From the NCBI RefSeq assembly GCF_949769195.1, contig NZ_OX458333.1:3038001-3102000 (forward strand): a stretch of 64,000 nt of DNA, given 5' to 3'. Below the pieces are notes generated by a model. It did no database searches and had not been told where the DNA came from. It was given only the letters and a program-made list of their open reading frames with translations. Numbering within the stretch: position 1 is the first letter of the stretch; every line of letters begins with the position of its first letter. Both the position numbers and the translations under genes were made by a program. This DNA comes from Methylocaldum szegediense. Its GTDB lineage: Bacteria > Pseudomonadota > Gammaproteobacteria > Methylococcales > Methylococcaceae. Below, in pieces: positions 8,393-16,408 of the stretch.

Positions 8393-9613
8393 TCAATGAC
8401 CCTCCCCGGCTACTTCGCTTTCGTCGGCGACGGGCTCCAGGCTCAGATCCATCGTGTCCAACGGCGACTCGGCGGTTTGGGGGCTCTCGGTTTTTTCGTT
8501 GGTCTGATCTTGAAGAAGCACCGTACTCTTCGCGGATGCTTTTTTGGAAGCAAGCGGCTGGTTCAGGCTGATTTTCAATCGGACGTTGTTGGCCGAATCC
8601 GCGTTGCGGATGGCTTCTTCAGCGGTGATCCGGCCGGCCTGATAGAGCTTCACCAAATGGCTATCGAAAGTCTGCATTCCTAAGCCTTCGGACTTCTCCA
8701 TGACTTCCTTGATTGCGTGGACTTCGCCCTTGCGGATTAGATCGCAGACTAGGGGTGTTCCGAGCAGAATCTCGATGGCGGCCGTGCGTTTGCCGTCGAC
8801 CGTGGGCACCAGGCGTTGGGAGACGAAAGCCCGCAAGTTTAGGGACAAGTCCATTAATAGCTGGTTTCGCCGTTCTTCGGGGAAGAAGTTAATGATTCGG
8901 TCGAGCGCCTGATTCGCGTTGTTGGCGTGTAGGGTCGATAGGCACAAGTGGCCTGTCTCTGCGAAATTGATGGCGTATTCCATCGTGTCCTGTGAACGGA
9001 TCTCGCCGATCAGGATGACATCCGGTGCCTGCCGAAGCGTGTTCTTAAGAGCATCCTCGTAACTCTGGGTATCGACGCCTACCTCCCGCTGATTAACTAG
9101 GCATCTTTTGTGCGGGTGAATGAACTCGATCGGGTCTTCGATGGTGATGATATGTCCGGCGGAATGGCTGTTGCGGTAGTCGATCAGCGCCGCCAGTGAG
9201 GTGGATTTGCCGGAGCCGGTGGCGCCTACGAACAGAATCAGCCCCCGGTTTTCCATGATGACCTTTTTGAGGACGTCCGGCAGACCCAGATCCTCTACCT
9301 TAGGAATGTTGACCTTGATATTCCGCACGACCATTGCATGCATGTTGCGCTGCTTAAAGATGTTCACGCGAAAACGGCCAATTCCTTCCTCGCTGATGGC
9401 GAGGTTCATCTCTGGGCGCCGTTCAAAATCCTGGCGCTGGCTCTCGTCCATAATCGAATAGGCGATCTCTTTGATCATCTCGTCCGTTAACGCGACTTTA
9501 TCGATCGGCATCAGCTTCCCCTGAAACTTGGCGGCGGGCGGGGCGCCAGCGGTGAGATAAAGATCGGAACCATCCTTGTAGACCAGGAGTTTGAGGTAGT
9601 TCTTGAATTTCAT
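8393..9613 (-). CDS. pilU: Type IV pilus retraction ATPase, PilT/PilU family (PilU-like)
   Basis: 406 residues. Hexameric ATPase that helps depolymerise type IV pili at the inner face of the membrane. Seen: N-terminal LLVYKDGSDLYLTAGAPPA, Walker A GATGSGKST near residue 135, an Asp box around TIEDPIEFIHPH, Walker B DVILIGEIRSQDTME, the HANNANQALDRIINFFPEERR block and a C-terminal extension rich in S/E/T that PilT lacks. The start ATG at 9613 follows GAGGAAG; the frame stays open upstream to 9859 but that part is not conserved. No pilT or other pilus genes are in the window. Confidence 0.92.
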   Translation of the reverse strand: MKFKNYLKLLVYKDGSDLYLTAGAPPAAKFQGKLMPIDKVALTDEMIKEIAYSIMDESQRQDFERRPEMNLAISEEGIGRFRVNIFKQRNMHAMVVRNIKVNIPKVEDLGLPDVLKKVIMENRGLILFVGATGSGKSTSLAALIDYRNSHSAGHIITIEDPIEFIHPHKRCLVNQREVGVDTQSYEDALKNTLRQAPDVILIGEIRSQDTMEYAINFAETGHLCLSTLHANNANQALDRIINFFPEERRNQLLMDLSLNLRAFVSQRLVPTVDGKRTAAIEILLGTPLVCDLIRKGEVHAIKEVMEKSEGLGMQTFDSHLVKLYQAGRITAEEAIRNADSANNVRLKISLNQPLASKKASAKSTVLLQDQTNEKTESPQTAESPLDTMDLSLEPVADESEVAGEGH

Positions 9614-10056
9614 GGCGATTCTTCCTCGGCTGAGACGATGGACTTTTGGCGGCCGCACGACAGTCGGGCCGCCGATCGTCATCCAAGTATAGATACGGAA
9701 TTCGGCCAGGCTGTGAGCCGAGCCGCAGAAGTGCAAGCGCCATGCTCGTATTCGATTCGGAACGCTCGCACAGGATTTGACATTCAAATGAGAAGCATTA
9801 TCATTTACGTTGTGTTCGTCATCGCTGGAGCCGTGCCGTGAATGCCTGTGACCGTCCATTTTTTTCCGACCAGTCCGCAGACCGCGTACGACAGCGCATG
9901 TCCGTCGGGAAGCTGGCCGAACGATCAGACAGCGGCAATTCGCGAGCCTAGGGTGCTCGTCATCCGCACCCGTCTTCGAAAGATTTGCTCAGGCGCGTCT
10001 TGCCCACGGGTGACGCGAAGCCGATCGGTCGACCGTTAAACACCGAGGAGAATTGC
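9614..10056. other. 443-base intergenic region with Fur-like promoter
   Basis: No convincing gene. A 65-codon frame (9842-10039) has arginine-rich low-quality content and no ribosome site. The only clear signal is the promoter/Fur-like palindrome at 9777-9806; the region otherwise separates pilU from the small gene at 10057. Confidence 0.6.
9777..9806 (+). promoter_or_regulatory. Promoter overlapped by Fur-box-like palindrome
   Basis: TTGACA (9777-9782) and TATCAT (9799-9804) are 16 bases apart, a good sigma-70 promoter. AAATGAGAAGCATTATCATT and one further T (9786-9806) form a 10-1-10 palindrome with 8 of 10 arm positions matching, and resemble the Fur consensus (TGATAAT-n-ATTATCA). The operator covers the spacer and -10, the usual place for Fur repression. 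The target is probably a transcript reading into 10057-10293. Confidence 0.5.
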
Positions 10057-10293
10057 ATGACCGACCAGTTCCGCGCCCCCGCCGATTCGGCGCCCTCACC
10101 GGATGCGTTGGAAGAGACTTTGCGTTTTCTGTTGATGCGGTATGCGAGAAACCCGTCACCGAGCATCGCAGGGCATATCGCCGCCTGCTTGGATACGCTA
10201 CTCGCCCATCCCGAGTTCAAAGCCGCTCCGGACGACCGTTGCACTTATCACCGGATGCGTTCCTATTGGCGTTTGGTCGAGCGTTTGGGTTGA
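10057..10293 (+). CDS. Small hypothetical protein (78 aa)
   Basis: A short gene with a strong ribosome site (GAGGAG, 6 bases before ATG). The product is hydrophilic and predicted helical, with segments ALEETLRFLLMRYA, IAGHIAACLDTLLAHPEF and RMRSYWRLVERL. There is no signal peptide and no recognised domain. It may be under iron control through the Fur-like promoter 250 bases upstream, and it is followed by a terminator. The function is unknown. Confidence 0.7.
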   Translation: MTDQFRAPADSAPSPDALEETLRFLLMRYARNPSPSIAGHIAACLDTLLAHPEFKAAPDDRCTYHRMRSYWRLVERLG

Positions 10294-10343
10294 AAGACCG
10301 GTTTTTCTTTCCGATCGGCAGCCGTAATTCGAATCTTGGGCGG

Positions 10344-10364
10344 AACCCAAAGGGCGGGTTTTTT
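10344..10364 (+). terminator. Rho-independent terminator after the small gene
   Basis: AACCC - AAAGGGC loop - GGGTT followed directly by TTTT, about 50 bases after the stop of the 10057-10293 gene. The stem is short, so this is a modest terminator. Confidence 0.5.
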
Positions 10365-10472
10365 CGGCCTACAGCACTTGCATATCGCAGGTAGCGCCGA
10401 ATTCTTTCGCCTATACAAGCGCGGAAAGCGAATGCCTGAGCCGCTGGGCTGTAAAAGCGGACCGAACACGCT

Positions 10473-13400
10473 CTAGGGGATTTCCGCCGCGGTTGCCAAT
10501 AAGCGGGTCAAAACGTCGGGATCAACGGGTTTGATCAAGTGGCAGTCCAGTCCAGCCGACTCCGAGGCGCGGCGGTCGTTTTCCGTGCCGTAGCCGCTGA
10601 TTGCCACCAGCAGCGCCTTTTCCATGCCCGGCAGTTGCCGCAAGCGTTTGGCGAGTTCGTAGCCGTCCATGCCGGGTAATCCGATATCCAGTAAGGCCAC
10701 TTCGGGCTTGAAGCTTGCTGCGATACTCAGCGCCATAGGGCCGTCGTAAGCGACCTCGACCGTGTGTCCGGCGGCGCCGACGATGAGCGCGGTGCTCTCG
10801 GCGGCATCGTGATTGTCGTCGACGATCAGGACCCGGCGCGGCACTAAGACCAGTTCGGATTGCAAGGCCGTCATGTCCTCCGGGTTATCGGTGGTTCCCT
10901 GCCATAACGGCAGATAGACCAGGAATTCACTGCCGAGGCCGAGTCCTTCGCTCCTGGCTTCGACCCGGCCGCGGTGTAGTTCCACCAGCCGGCGCACCAG
11001 CGTAAGCCCGATTCCGAGTCCGCCTTCCATCCGATCTAGCCCTCGATCCGCTTGCACGAATAGATCGAAGATGTGCGGCAGAACGTCGGGGGCTATGCCT
11101 CGGCCGTCGTCGCGGACGTGCAGTACGGCCTGATTATTTTCGATGTGGAGAGCGACCTCGATGTTACCGGCGGGAGGCGTGTACTTTGCCGCGTTGGCGA
11201 GCAGGTTCTCGACGACCTGTTCCATGCGGGTGGGGTCCACTCTGACGAATACCGGACAACCCGGCAGGTCCAGGGCCAGCTTGTGGCGGCGCGAGTCGAG
11301 CTGATATCGGACGATTTCCAGAACGTGGACGATCAGCGGCACGAGGTCGATCACTTCTTCGCGCAGCTCGATCTGGCCACGGGTGATGCGCGCCACGTCG
11401 AGCAAGTCGTCCACGATGCGGGTGAGCTTGTTGAGCTGCCGATCCATCATGGCGTGGATCTGCTTGATGGGGACTTTGTCCGGATTGGTGGTTTGAATGA
11501 TATGCAGCCCGTTGCGGACCGGCGCGAGAGGATTACGCAATTCGTGCGCGAGCATGGCCAGGAACTCGTCTTTTTGCCTGTGGGCTTCGCGCAGGGACTC
11601 CTCGATTTCCTTGCGCTCGGTGACGTCGCGATTGGTTTCGAGCACGAGCGGCGGTTTGTTGCGCTGGAGGACCACGGTATTGCGGCTGTCGACGATGATG
11701 CGTTTTCCGGTGCGGGTGGTATGGATCACTTCGCCGACCCATTGCCGGTCGCGGGCGAGGATGCGCTCGAACTCCTCGGTACTGATGCCGCGCTCGATTT
11801 TCAGCAAATCGTGGCTGGTTTGTCCCACCGCCTCGGAGCGCTTATAGCCATAAAGCTCCTCTGCGCCCCGGTTCCAATACTGGATCGTGCCGCCGAGTTC
11901 CCACATCAGGATGGCCTCGTGCGCCTGATCGAGGATATCGCTACGCTGTCTCAGGGCTGCCTCGATGCCGCGACGTTCGGTGACGTCCTGAATGGTCAGG
12001 AGGATCAGATCGTTCAGATGATCCTCTCCGAGCAGTTTATAGGCGCTCAGGTTCAGGATGCGTTCGCCGACTTCGGGATGGGTCTGGATGACCTCATAGT
12101 CTTCCAAGGTTCTTCCGCCTTTCGCCACGATCTGGAGCGACTCCTTGATCTCCCGCCTGTCCCAGAGGCCGCTGCCGGTATCGTAGAGACAAGTGTTCCG
12201 GATGGCCTCTGGCGTGGTCCGGAACATTTCGAAATAGGCCCGATTGGCGCGCTTTATCCGGAGATCCCGATCGAGAACCACCAAAGCGTCGCGCATGGTT
12301 TCCAGGATCGCCTCGTTGAAGTCCTGCGCGTTCTTCAAGGTCAGATTGACCTGGCTCAGCTCGTGATTGCGCACCCTCAGCTCTTCATTCGCCGTGGCAA
12401 GCTCCTCGTTGGCGGACTGCAGTTCCTCCTTGGCGGTTTCGAGCTCTTCATTCGTACTTTGGAATTCCTGGTGGGCCGACAAGAGTTCCTCTTCCAGCGA
12501 CCTCAGTTTCTCCTGGCAGGCTTTGTGGGCTTCGATGACGGACTGTAAATGGCGCTGCGTGGCGTCAAGTTCTCGCCTCAGCTCCGAAAACTGGAATTGT
12601 TCGCCGGTGTACGAGAGCCTGAAAAGGAGGCCGACTGGTCGCGTCAGAACCGATGAAATTCGCTGTAGCCACACGGTCGGGGCATTGACCGGTTTGTTCG
12701 ACGCGTTTTCGAAGAGAATCAGAAAGAATTGTGCGGCGCCTTCGGCGTCGTTGAGCGGCAATACCTCGAATCGAACATATCGTTCTTTCCCTTCGCTGCT
12801 GATGCGGATATTTTCCCGTTTGGCGGGCTGTCCGGTCGAACGCGTCTCGTGCACCGCCTCCGACAGTTCGATGAAGAGATACGTTTGGGTCAGGCTTTTG
12901 AGATTCAAGCTCGCCGATCCTTGCTGATGCTCGAGAAAAAAACCGGTATGTCCCCGAAATTGGAGGACGTTCAGATCGGCATCGACCAGCACTCCGGCCG
13001 GCGCGTAGCGCGCCAGCAAGATGTTGTCGGCCTGCCGCTGGACCAATCCGTGGTTCTGGAGTGGCGCGGCGTTATCCGTCAGGGTCTTTTCGGGCTGCAG
13101 GATCCTTTGTTCTTTCCCGCCGAAGTCCAGCAACATTCGTCCGGGAACGTTCTTCCTCACGTAAATGCTCCAATTTTTATTTAAAGGTTCGAAAAGATGC
13201 GAACCTTGTGGACCGATGTTTTCGGAAGGACCTAGCGCGAGAAATTTACCCGGATTGAGCGCGTAATGAAAGGTTGACATGACTTGTCTCTGCAATTCCG
13301 GATCCAGGTAAATCAGGAGATTGCAACAGCTGATCAGATCGAGTTTGGAAAATGGAGGGTCTATCGCCACGTTGTGTTCGGCGAAGACGCACGCTTCCCG

Positions 13401-14606
13401 GATTGCCGGAATGACCTGGTAATGACCGTCGGTTCGAATGAAAAAACGTCTGAGCCGTTTTTCGGAGACATGGAACCTGACGTTTTCGGGATAGCGGCCC
13501 GCTCGCGCAATGCTGATGGCCTGCGGATTGATGTCGCTGCCGAAAACCTGGATCGGAATGCGGAGCTTTTGTTCGTCCAGGAATTCGAGAAGCGCCATGG
13601 CGATGGAATAAGCCTCTTCGCCGGTCGCGCAGCCGGGCACCCAAACGCGGATCGAATCGGCCGGAGACCGGCCCTGGAGCAGGCGGGGAAAAACTTCTCT
13701 CGTCAATCCGCGAAATGTCTCGGGGTCTCGAAAGAACGCGGTGACCCGGACCAAGAAATCCTGGCACAGCGCCTCGGCTTCGGCGGGCTGGGTCTGCAGC
13801 AGGGAAAGATAGTCGGAAAGGCTTTGAATTCTGTTGAGCGCCATTCGCCGTATGAGCCGCCGTAATATGGTCTTGCGTTTGTACTGGCTGAAATCGAGCC
13901 CGCAAGTGTCGAGGACGACTCGGAATATCTGCTTGAGATCCTGTTCCCGGATCGCTAGGGTTTCCAGGTCGCCGGCAGCGGTCACCACCCGCTGAGCCAG
14001 ATTTGCGAGCTCCCGTGCGATCTCTTTGGGCGGTAATACATAGTCGACACATCCCATGCTGATGGCGCTGCGCGGCATTCCGTCAAATCTGGCCGAGGAT
14101 GGGTCCTCCGCGAACGTGAGACCGCCGCAGATCTTGATCGCCTTGAGCCCTTTCGCTCCGTCGGTTCCGGTTCCGGACAGCACGATGCCTATGGCTTTTT
14201 TCCCCAACTCGCGAGCCAGAGAACGGAACAGATGATCGGCCGGCAGATGGGCCGGCGAATGCCCCCGGCGGCACTCGAGTCTCAGGCGTCCGACGGACAC
14301 GCTGATATCCGCATCCGGCGGAATGACATAAATGTGGTCCGCCTCTATCGCCATTCCCTCGCGCGCCTCCGTGATCGGCAGTCTCACATTTCTGGCGAGG
14401 ATTTCCGTCAGCTTGCTGTCGTGATCCGGCGACAAGTGCTGGGCGATCAGGAAAGCGAAGCCGATGCCGGGTTCGATGTCTTGAAAAAGATCGAGCAGCG
14501 AGTTCAGACCTCCGGCCGACGCGCCTATGCCCACCATGGCGGGAATCGCTTTCGACGGTCTCGGGCCGCCGTCGTCCGGTTTTGTCGTGTCGTTCTTTGC
14601 GCCCAT
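10473..14606 (-). CDS. CheB-CheR-PAS-histidine kinase-receiver fusion protein
   Basis: 1,377 residues combining a full chemotaxis-type adaptation module with a hybrid sensor kinase. Order: CheB methylesterase (1-200) with catalytic Ser30 in GASAGG, His57 in QHLSPDH and Asp149 in GTGTDG; CheR methyltransferase (about 215-490) with VTAFFRDPETF, VWVPGCATGEEAYS and FGSDINPQAI; a linker with a Glu-rich coiled coil (about 650-750); two PAS domains (about 760-1000); HisKA with MLAHELRNPLAP; HATPase with DDGRGIAPD; C-terminal receiver with intact LLDIGLPGMDG. No membrane segments, so it is cytoplasmic. It begins 29 bases after batD ends and may share its transcript. No chemoreceptor is in the window. 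Role as a signalling hub is inferred from domains. Confidence 0.93.
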   Translation of the reverse strand: MGAKNDTTKPDDGGPRPSKAIPAMVGIGASAGGLNSLLDLFQDIEPGIGFAFLIAQHLSPDHDSKLTEILARNVRLPITEAREGMAIEADHIYVIPPDADISVSVGRLRLECRRGHSPAHLPADHLFRSLARELGKKAIGIVLSGTGTDGAKGLKAIKICGGLTFAEDPSSARFDGMPRSAISMGCVDYVLPPKEIARELANLAQRVVTAAGDLETLAIREQDLKQIFRVVLDTCGLDFSQYKRKTILRRLIRRMALNRIQSLSDYLSLLQTQPAEAEALCQDFLVRVTAFFRDPETFRGLTREVFPRLLQGRSPADSIRVWVPGCATGEEAYSIAMALLEFLDEQKLRIPIQVFGSDINPQAISIARAGRYPENVRFHVSEKRLRRFFIRTDGHYQVIPAIREACVFAEHNVAIDPPFSKLDLISCCNLLIYLDPELQRQVMSTFHYALNPGKFLALGPSENIGPQGSHLFEPLNKNWSIYVRKNVPGRMLLDFGGKEQRILQPEKTLTDNAAPLQNHGLVQRQADNILLARYAPAGVLVDADLNVLQFRGHTGFFLEHQQGSASLNLKSLTQTYLFIELSEAVHETRSTGQPAKRENIRISSEGKERYVRFEVLPLNDAEGAAQFFLILFENASNKPVNAPTVWLQRISSVLTRPVGLLFRLSYTGEQFQFSELRRELDATQRHLQSVIEAHKACQEKLRSLEEELLSAHQEFQSTNEELETAKEELQSANEELATANEELRVRNHELSQVNLTLKNAQDFNEAILETMRDALVVLDRDLRIKRANRAYFEMFRTTPEAIRNTCLYDTGSGLWDRREIKESLQIVAKGGRTLEDYEVIQTHPEVGERILNLSAYKLLGEDHLNDLILLTIQDVTERRGIEAALRQRSDILDQAHEAILMWELGGTIQYWNRGAEELYGYKRSEAVGQTSHDLLKIERGISTEEFERILARDRQWVGEVIHTTRTGKRIIVDSRNTVVLQRNKPPLVLETNRDVTERKEIEESLREAHRQKDEFLAMLAHELRNPLAPVRNGLHIIQTTNPDKVPIKQIHAMMDRQLNKLTRIVDDLLDVARITRGQIELREEVIDLVPLIVHVLEIVRYQLDSRRHKLALDLPGCPVFVRVDPTRMEQVVENLLANAAKYTPPAGNIEVALHIENNQAVLHVRDDGRGIAPDVLPHIFDLFVQADRGLDRMEGGLGIGLTLVRRLVELHRGRVEARSEGLGLGSEFLVYLPLWQGTTDNPEDMTALQSELVLVPRRVLIVDDNHDAAESTALIVGAAGHTVEVAYDGPMALSIAASFKPEVALLDIGLPGMDGYELAKRLRQLPGMEKALLVAISGYGTENDRRASESAGLDCHLIKPVDPDVLTRLLATAAEIP

Positions 14607-14635
14607 CCGCCGGGTCGTGTTCTTTGCAATGATGC

Positions 14636-16408
14636 TTAAAGCTTGTACAGGGGCTCCAAGTTCGCGGCTATGGCCGGTTTGTCCCTGCTGGACAGGATAA
14701 TCGGGTCAGACCGAAAAGCCGACCAGAGCATCTGCCCTTGCCAACCCGACTCCGGGTGCCGATAAAGTGCCCGGTTGAGCCGCTCGATTTCGCGCCCCAA
14801 TTCGCCTCTGCAACGGCTCTTCAGCTCGTCCAGGCCGATCGGCCGAGCCGAAGGCCAGCGCAGTCTAGCCCAATCCAGGAGCGCTTGGCGCGCCGCAGCG
14901 GGGTCGTTCTTCTGGCAGGCCATGCGCAAGGCATTTACCGCGGAGCGCTCGGATCGAGGATCGTCCGCCGGCCGCAGAACCTCCGGTTTTCGGGGTTTAC
15001 GGCTGAGCCACCAAGCCGCCGCGGTCCCGAGCCAGCCTAGCCCGAACAGCAAGGCTAGCCAAAACCACGCCCCGCCCCCAGCTCGCGGCGCCTCGATCGG
15101 CGTTTGCGCCGCGGCCGACGACGGTTCGGGGCTGGCCGCCGCGACGGCGGAAGGGGCCGTTTCCTCCGTCTGCGCTCCCGGCAGCGCGGTCAAGATGCGC
15201 TCGGGAAGCCGGGCGATCTCCATGCGATCGGTTTTTGTGTTCCACCACGGGATTTCGATCGGCGGAAGCCGGTAGGTTCCGGAACGTGCAGGGATAAGCG
15301 CGATCTTTTCCTGGCGGACGCTGGCAAGGCCGCTCGCCAGCTTTTGCTCGTTCAGCAGCGGTTGATCGGGATAGCGTTTGATATCCGACGGAGATTGCCC
15401 GGCTGCTTTCGGTGCCAGCTCGGGCAAGAGTCCTACCGTCGTGCCGTCGGCTCGCACGGTGATGGTTCGCGTGATCGGTTCGCCGGCGGTGGTTTTGAGA
15501 TCGTCCTGCGACCAGGAATCCTCGATTTCTAGATGTTCCGCCGGCAGCCAGTGCTCGCCGGAAAAGGCTGTTGGAATCGGCCGGACGTCCAATGTGATTG
15601 AATCCGAATGCGCGCGCAGAATCCGAGCAGAATGGTTGAAAAATTGATTGAAAAGGGATTGTCCGGCCGACGTGCGCCGTGCTTCGAGCGTCAAGGGTTC
15701 CAAAAGGAGCGTTCCGCTTTTCTGTGGGAAAACTGCGTACTTCCGTTCTATCGCCGTGTACTGGAGGCCGTTGCGATAGGTGGTGTAACGTCGATCGTCG
15801 CCGAGCTTTTGGATCAAGGCGTCGTCGCTGGAAGGTTCGCTGAGATTGGCGCCGCCGAAGTGGACGCGACTCAGCACGCGAACGGTATAGATCACCTGGG
15901 CCTGAACATAGGGATTCTTCGGCTCGGCCTCGACTTCGAGAAAAAGATCTTCACCGCTGGCGCCTACGCCAGGAGTCGGCGATCCACTGACGTGGATAGT
16001 CAGTGGCTTGGACCGGTCGGACCCAAACGCGATGGACGGGACGGTCAGCGTGCCTTCCTGTCGAGCCATGACCGAGACGTGCCATTCCGTCCGCCGGCTG
16101 AAGCGGCCGTTGATGAGGGAGATCTGACTGCTTTGCGATTGGCCAAGGATATGAAAGTCCTTTTCCAGCGGCGTAAAGTCTGGATCGGCGTCCGGCGTCT
16201 CTTCCGCCGAGAAGATCAACGTAAAAGACTCGTTGATCGGTACCGATTCGCGATCGACGGTCACGCTGATCGCCGCGGCCGAGACCGCGCCCGCATGGAA
16301 CAGAAAGAGCAGGGGCAACAGCCGGAGGCATCCGATCAGCGTAGACGGGGTCCAAACGTAGCGATAAAGCCGGAAAAAACGAGGATGCAAATAAACGAAT
16401 GCGCTCAT
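14636..16408 (-). CDS. batD: BatD-like membrane protein (aerotolerance operon)
   Basis: About 590 residues. It has an N-terminal membrane/signal segment (LRLLPLLFLFHAGAVSAA), a large extracytoplasmic beta-rich part with the BatD start (ISVTVDRESVPINESFTLIF), LIPARSGTYRLPPIEIPWWN, and a C-terminal membrane segment (AWFWLALLFGLGWLGTAAAWWL) with a cytoplasmic tail. BatD proteins work with the VWA proteins BatA and BatB at the inner membrane in envelope or stress functions. The start was set at the ATG at 16408, which overlaps the upstream stop as ATGA (translational coupling); the frame continues upstream to 16510 inside batB. Confidence 0.87.
   Translation of the reverse strand: MSAFVYLHPRFFRLYRYVWTPSTLIGCLRLLPLLFLFHAGAVSAAAISVTVDRESVPINESFTLIFSAEETPDADPDFTPLEKDFHILGQSQSSQISLINGRFSRRTEWHVSVMARQEGTLTVPSIAFGSDRSKPLTIHVSGSPTPGVGASGEDLFLEVEAEPKNPYVQAQVIYTVRVLSRVHFGGANLSEPSSDDALIQKLGDDRRYTTYRNGLQYTAIERKYAVFPQKSGTLLLEPLTLEARRTSAGQSLFNQFFNHSARILRAHSDSITLDVRPIPTAFSGEHWLPAEHLEIEDSWSQDDLKTTAGEPITRTITVRADGTTVGLLPELAPKAAGQSPSDIKRYPDQPLLNEQKLASGLASVRQEKIALIPARSGTYRLPPIEIPWWNTKTDRMEIARLPERILTALPGAQTEETAPSAVAAASPEPSSAAAQTPIEAPRAGGGAWFWLALLFGLGWLGTAAAWWLSRKPRKPEVLRPADDPRSERSAVNALRMACQKNDPAAARQALLDWARLRWPSARPIGLDELKSRCRGELGREIERLNRALYRHPESGWQGQMLWSAFRSDPIILSSRDKPAIAANLEPLYKL

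Noticed and set aside
9842-10039. 65-codon frame after the Fur-like promoter
   Set aside because: Low-quality Arg/Ser/Pro-rich sequence without ribosome site; a competing GTG frame at 9837 is no better.
11073-12548. 491-codon plus-strand frame
   Set aside because: It is the exact antisense shadow of the kinase half of the 10473-14606 gene; no ribosome site and the minus-strand product has clear domains.
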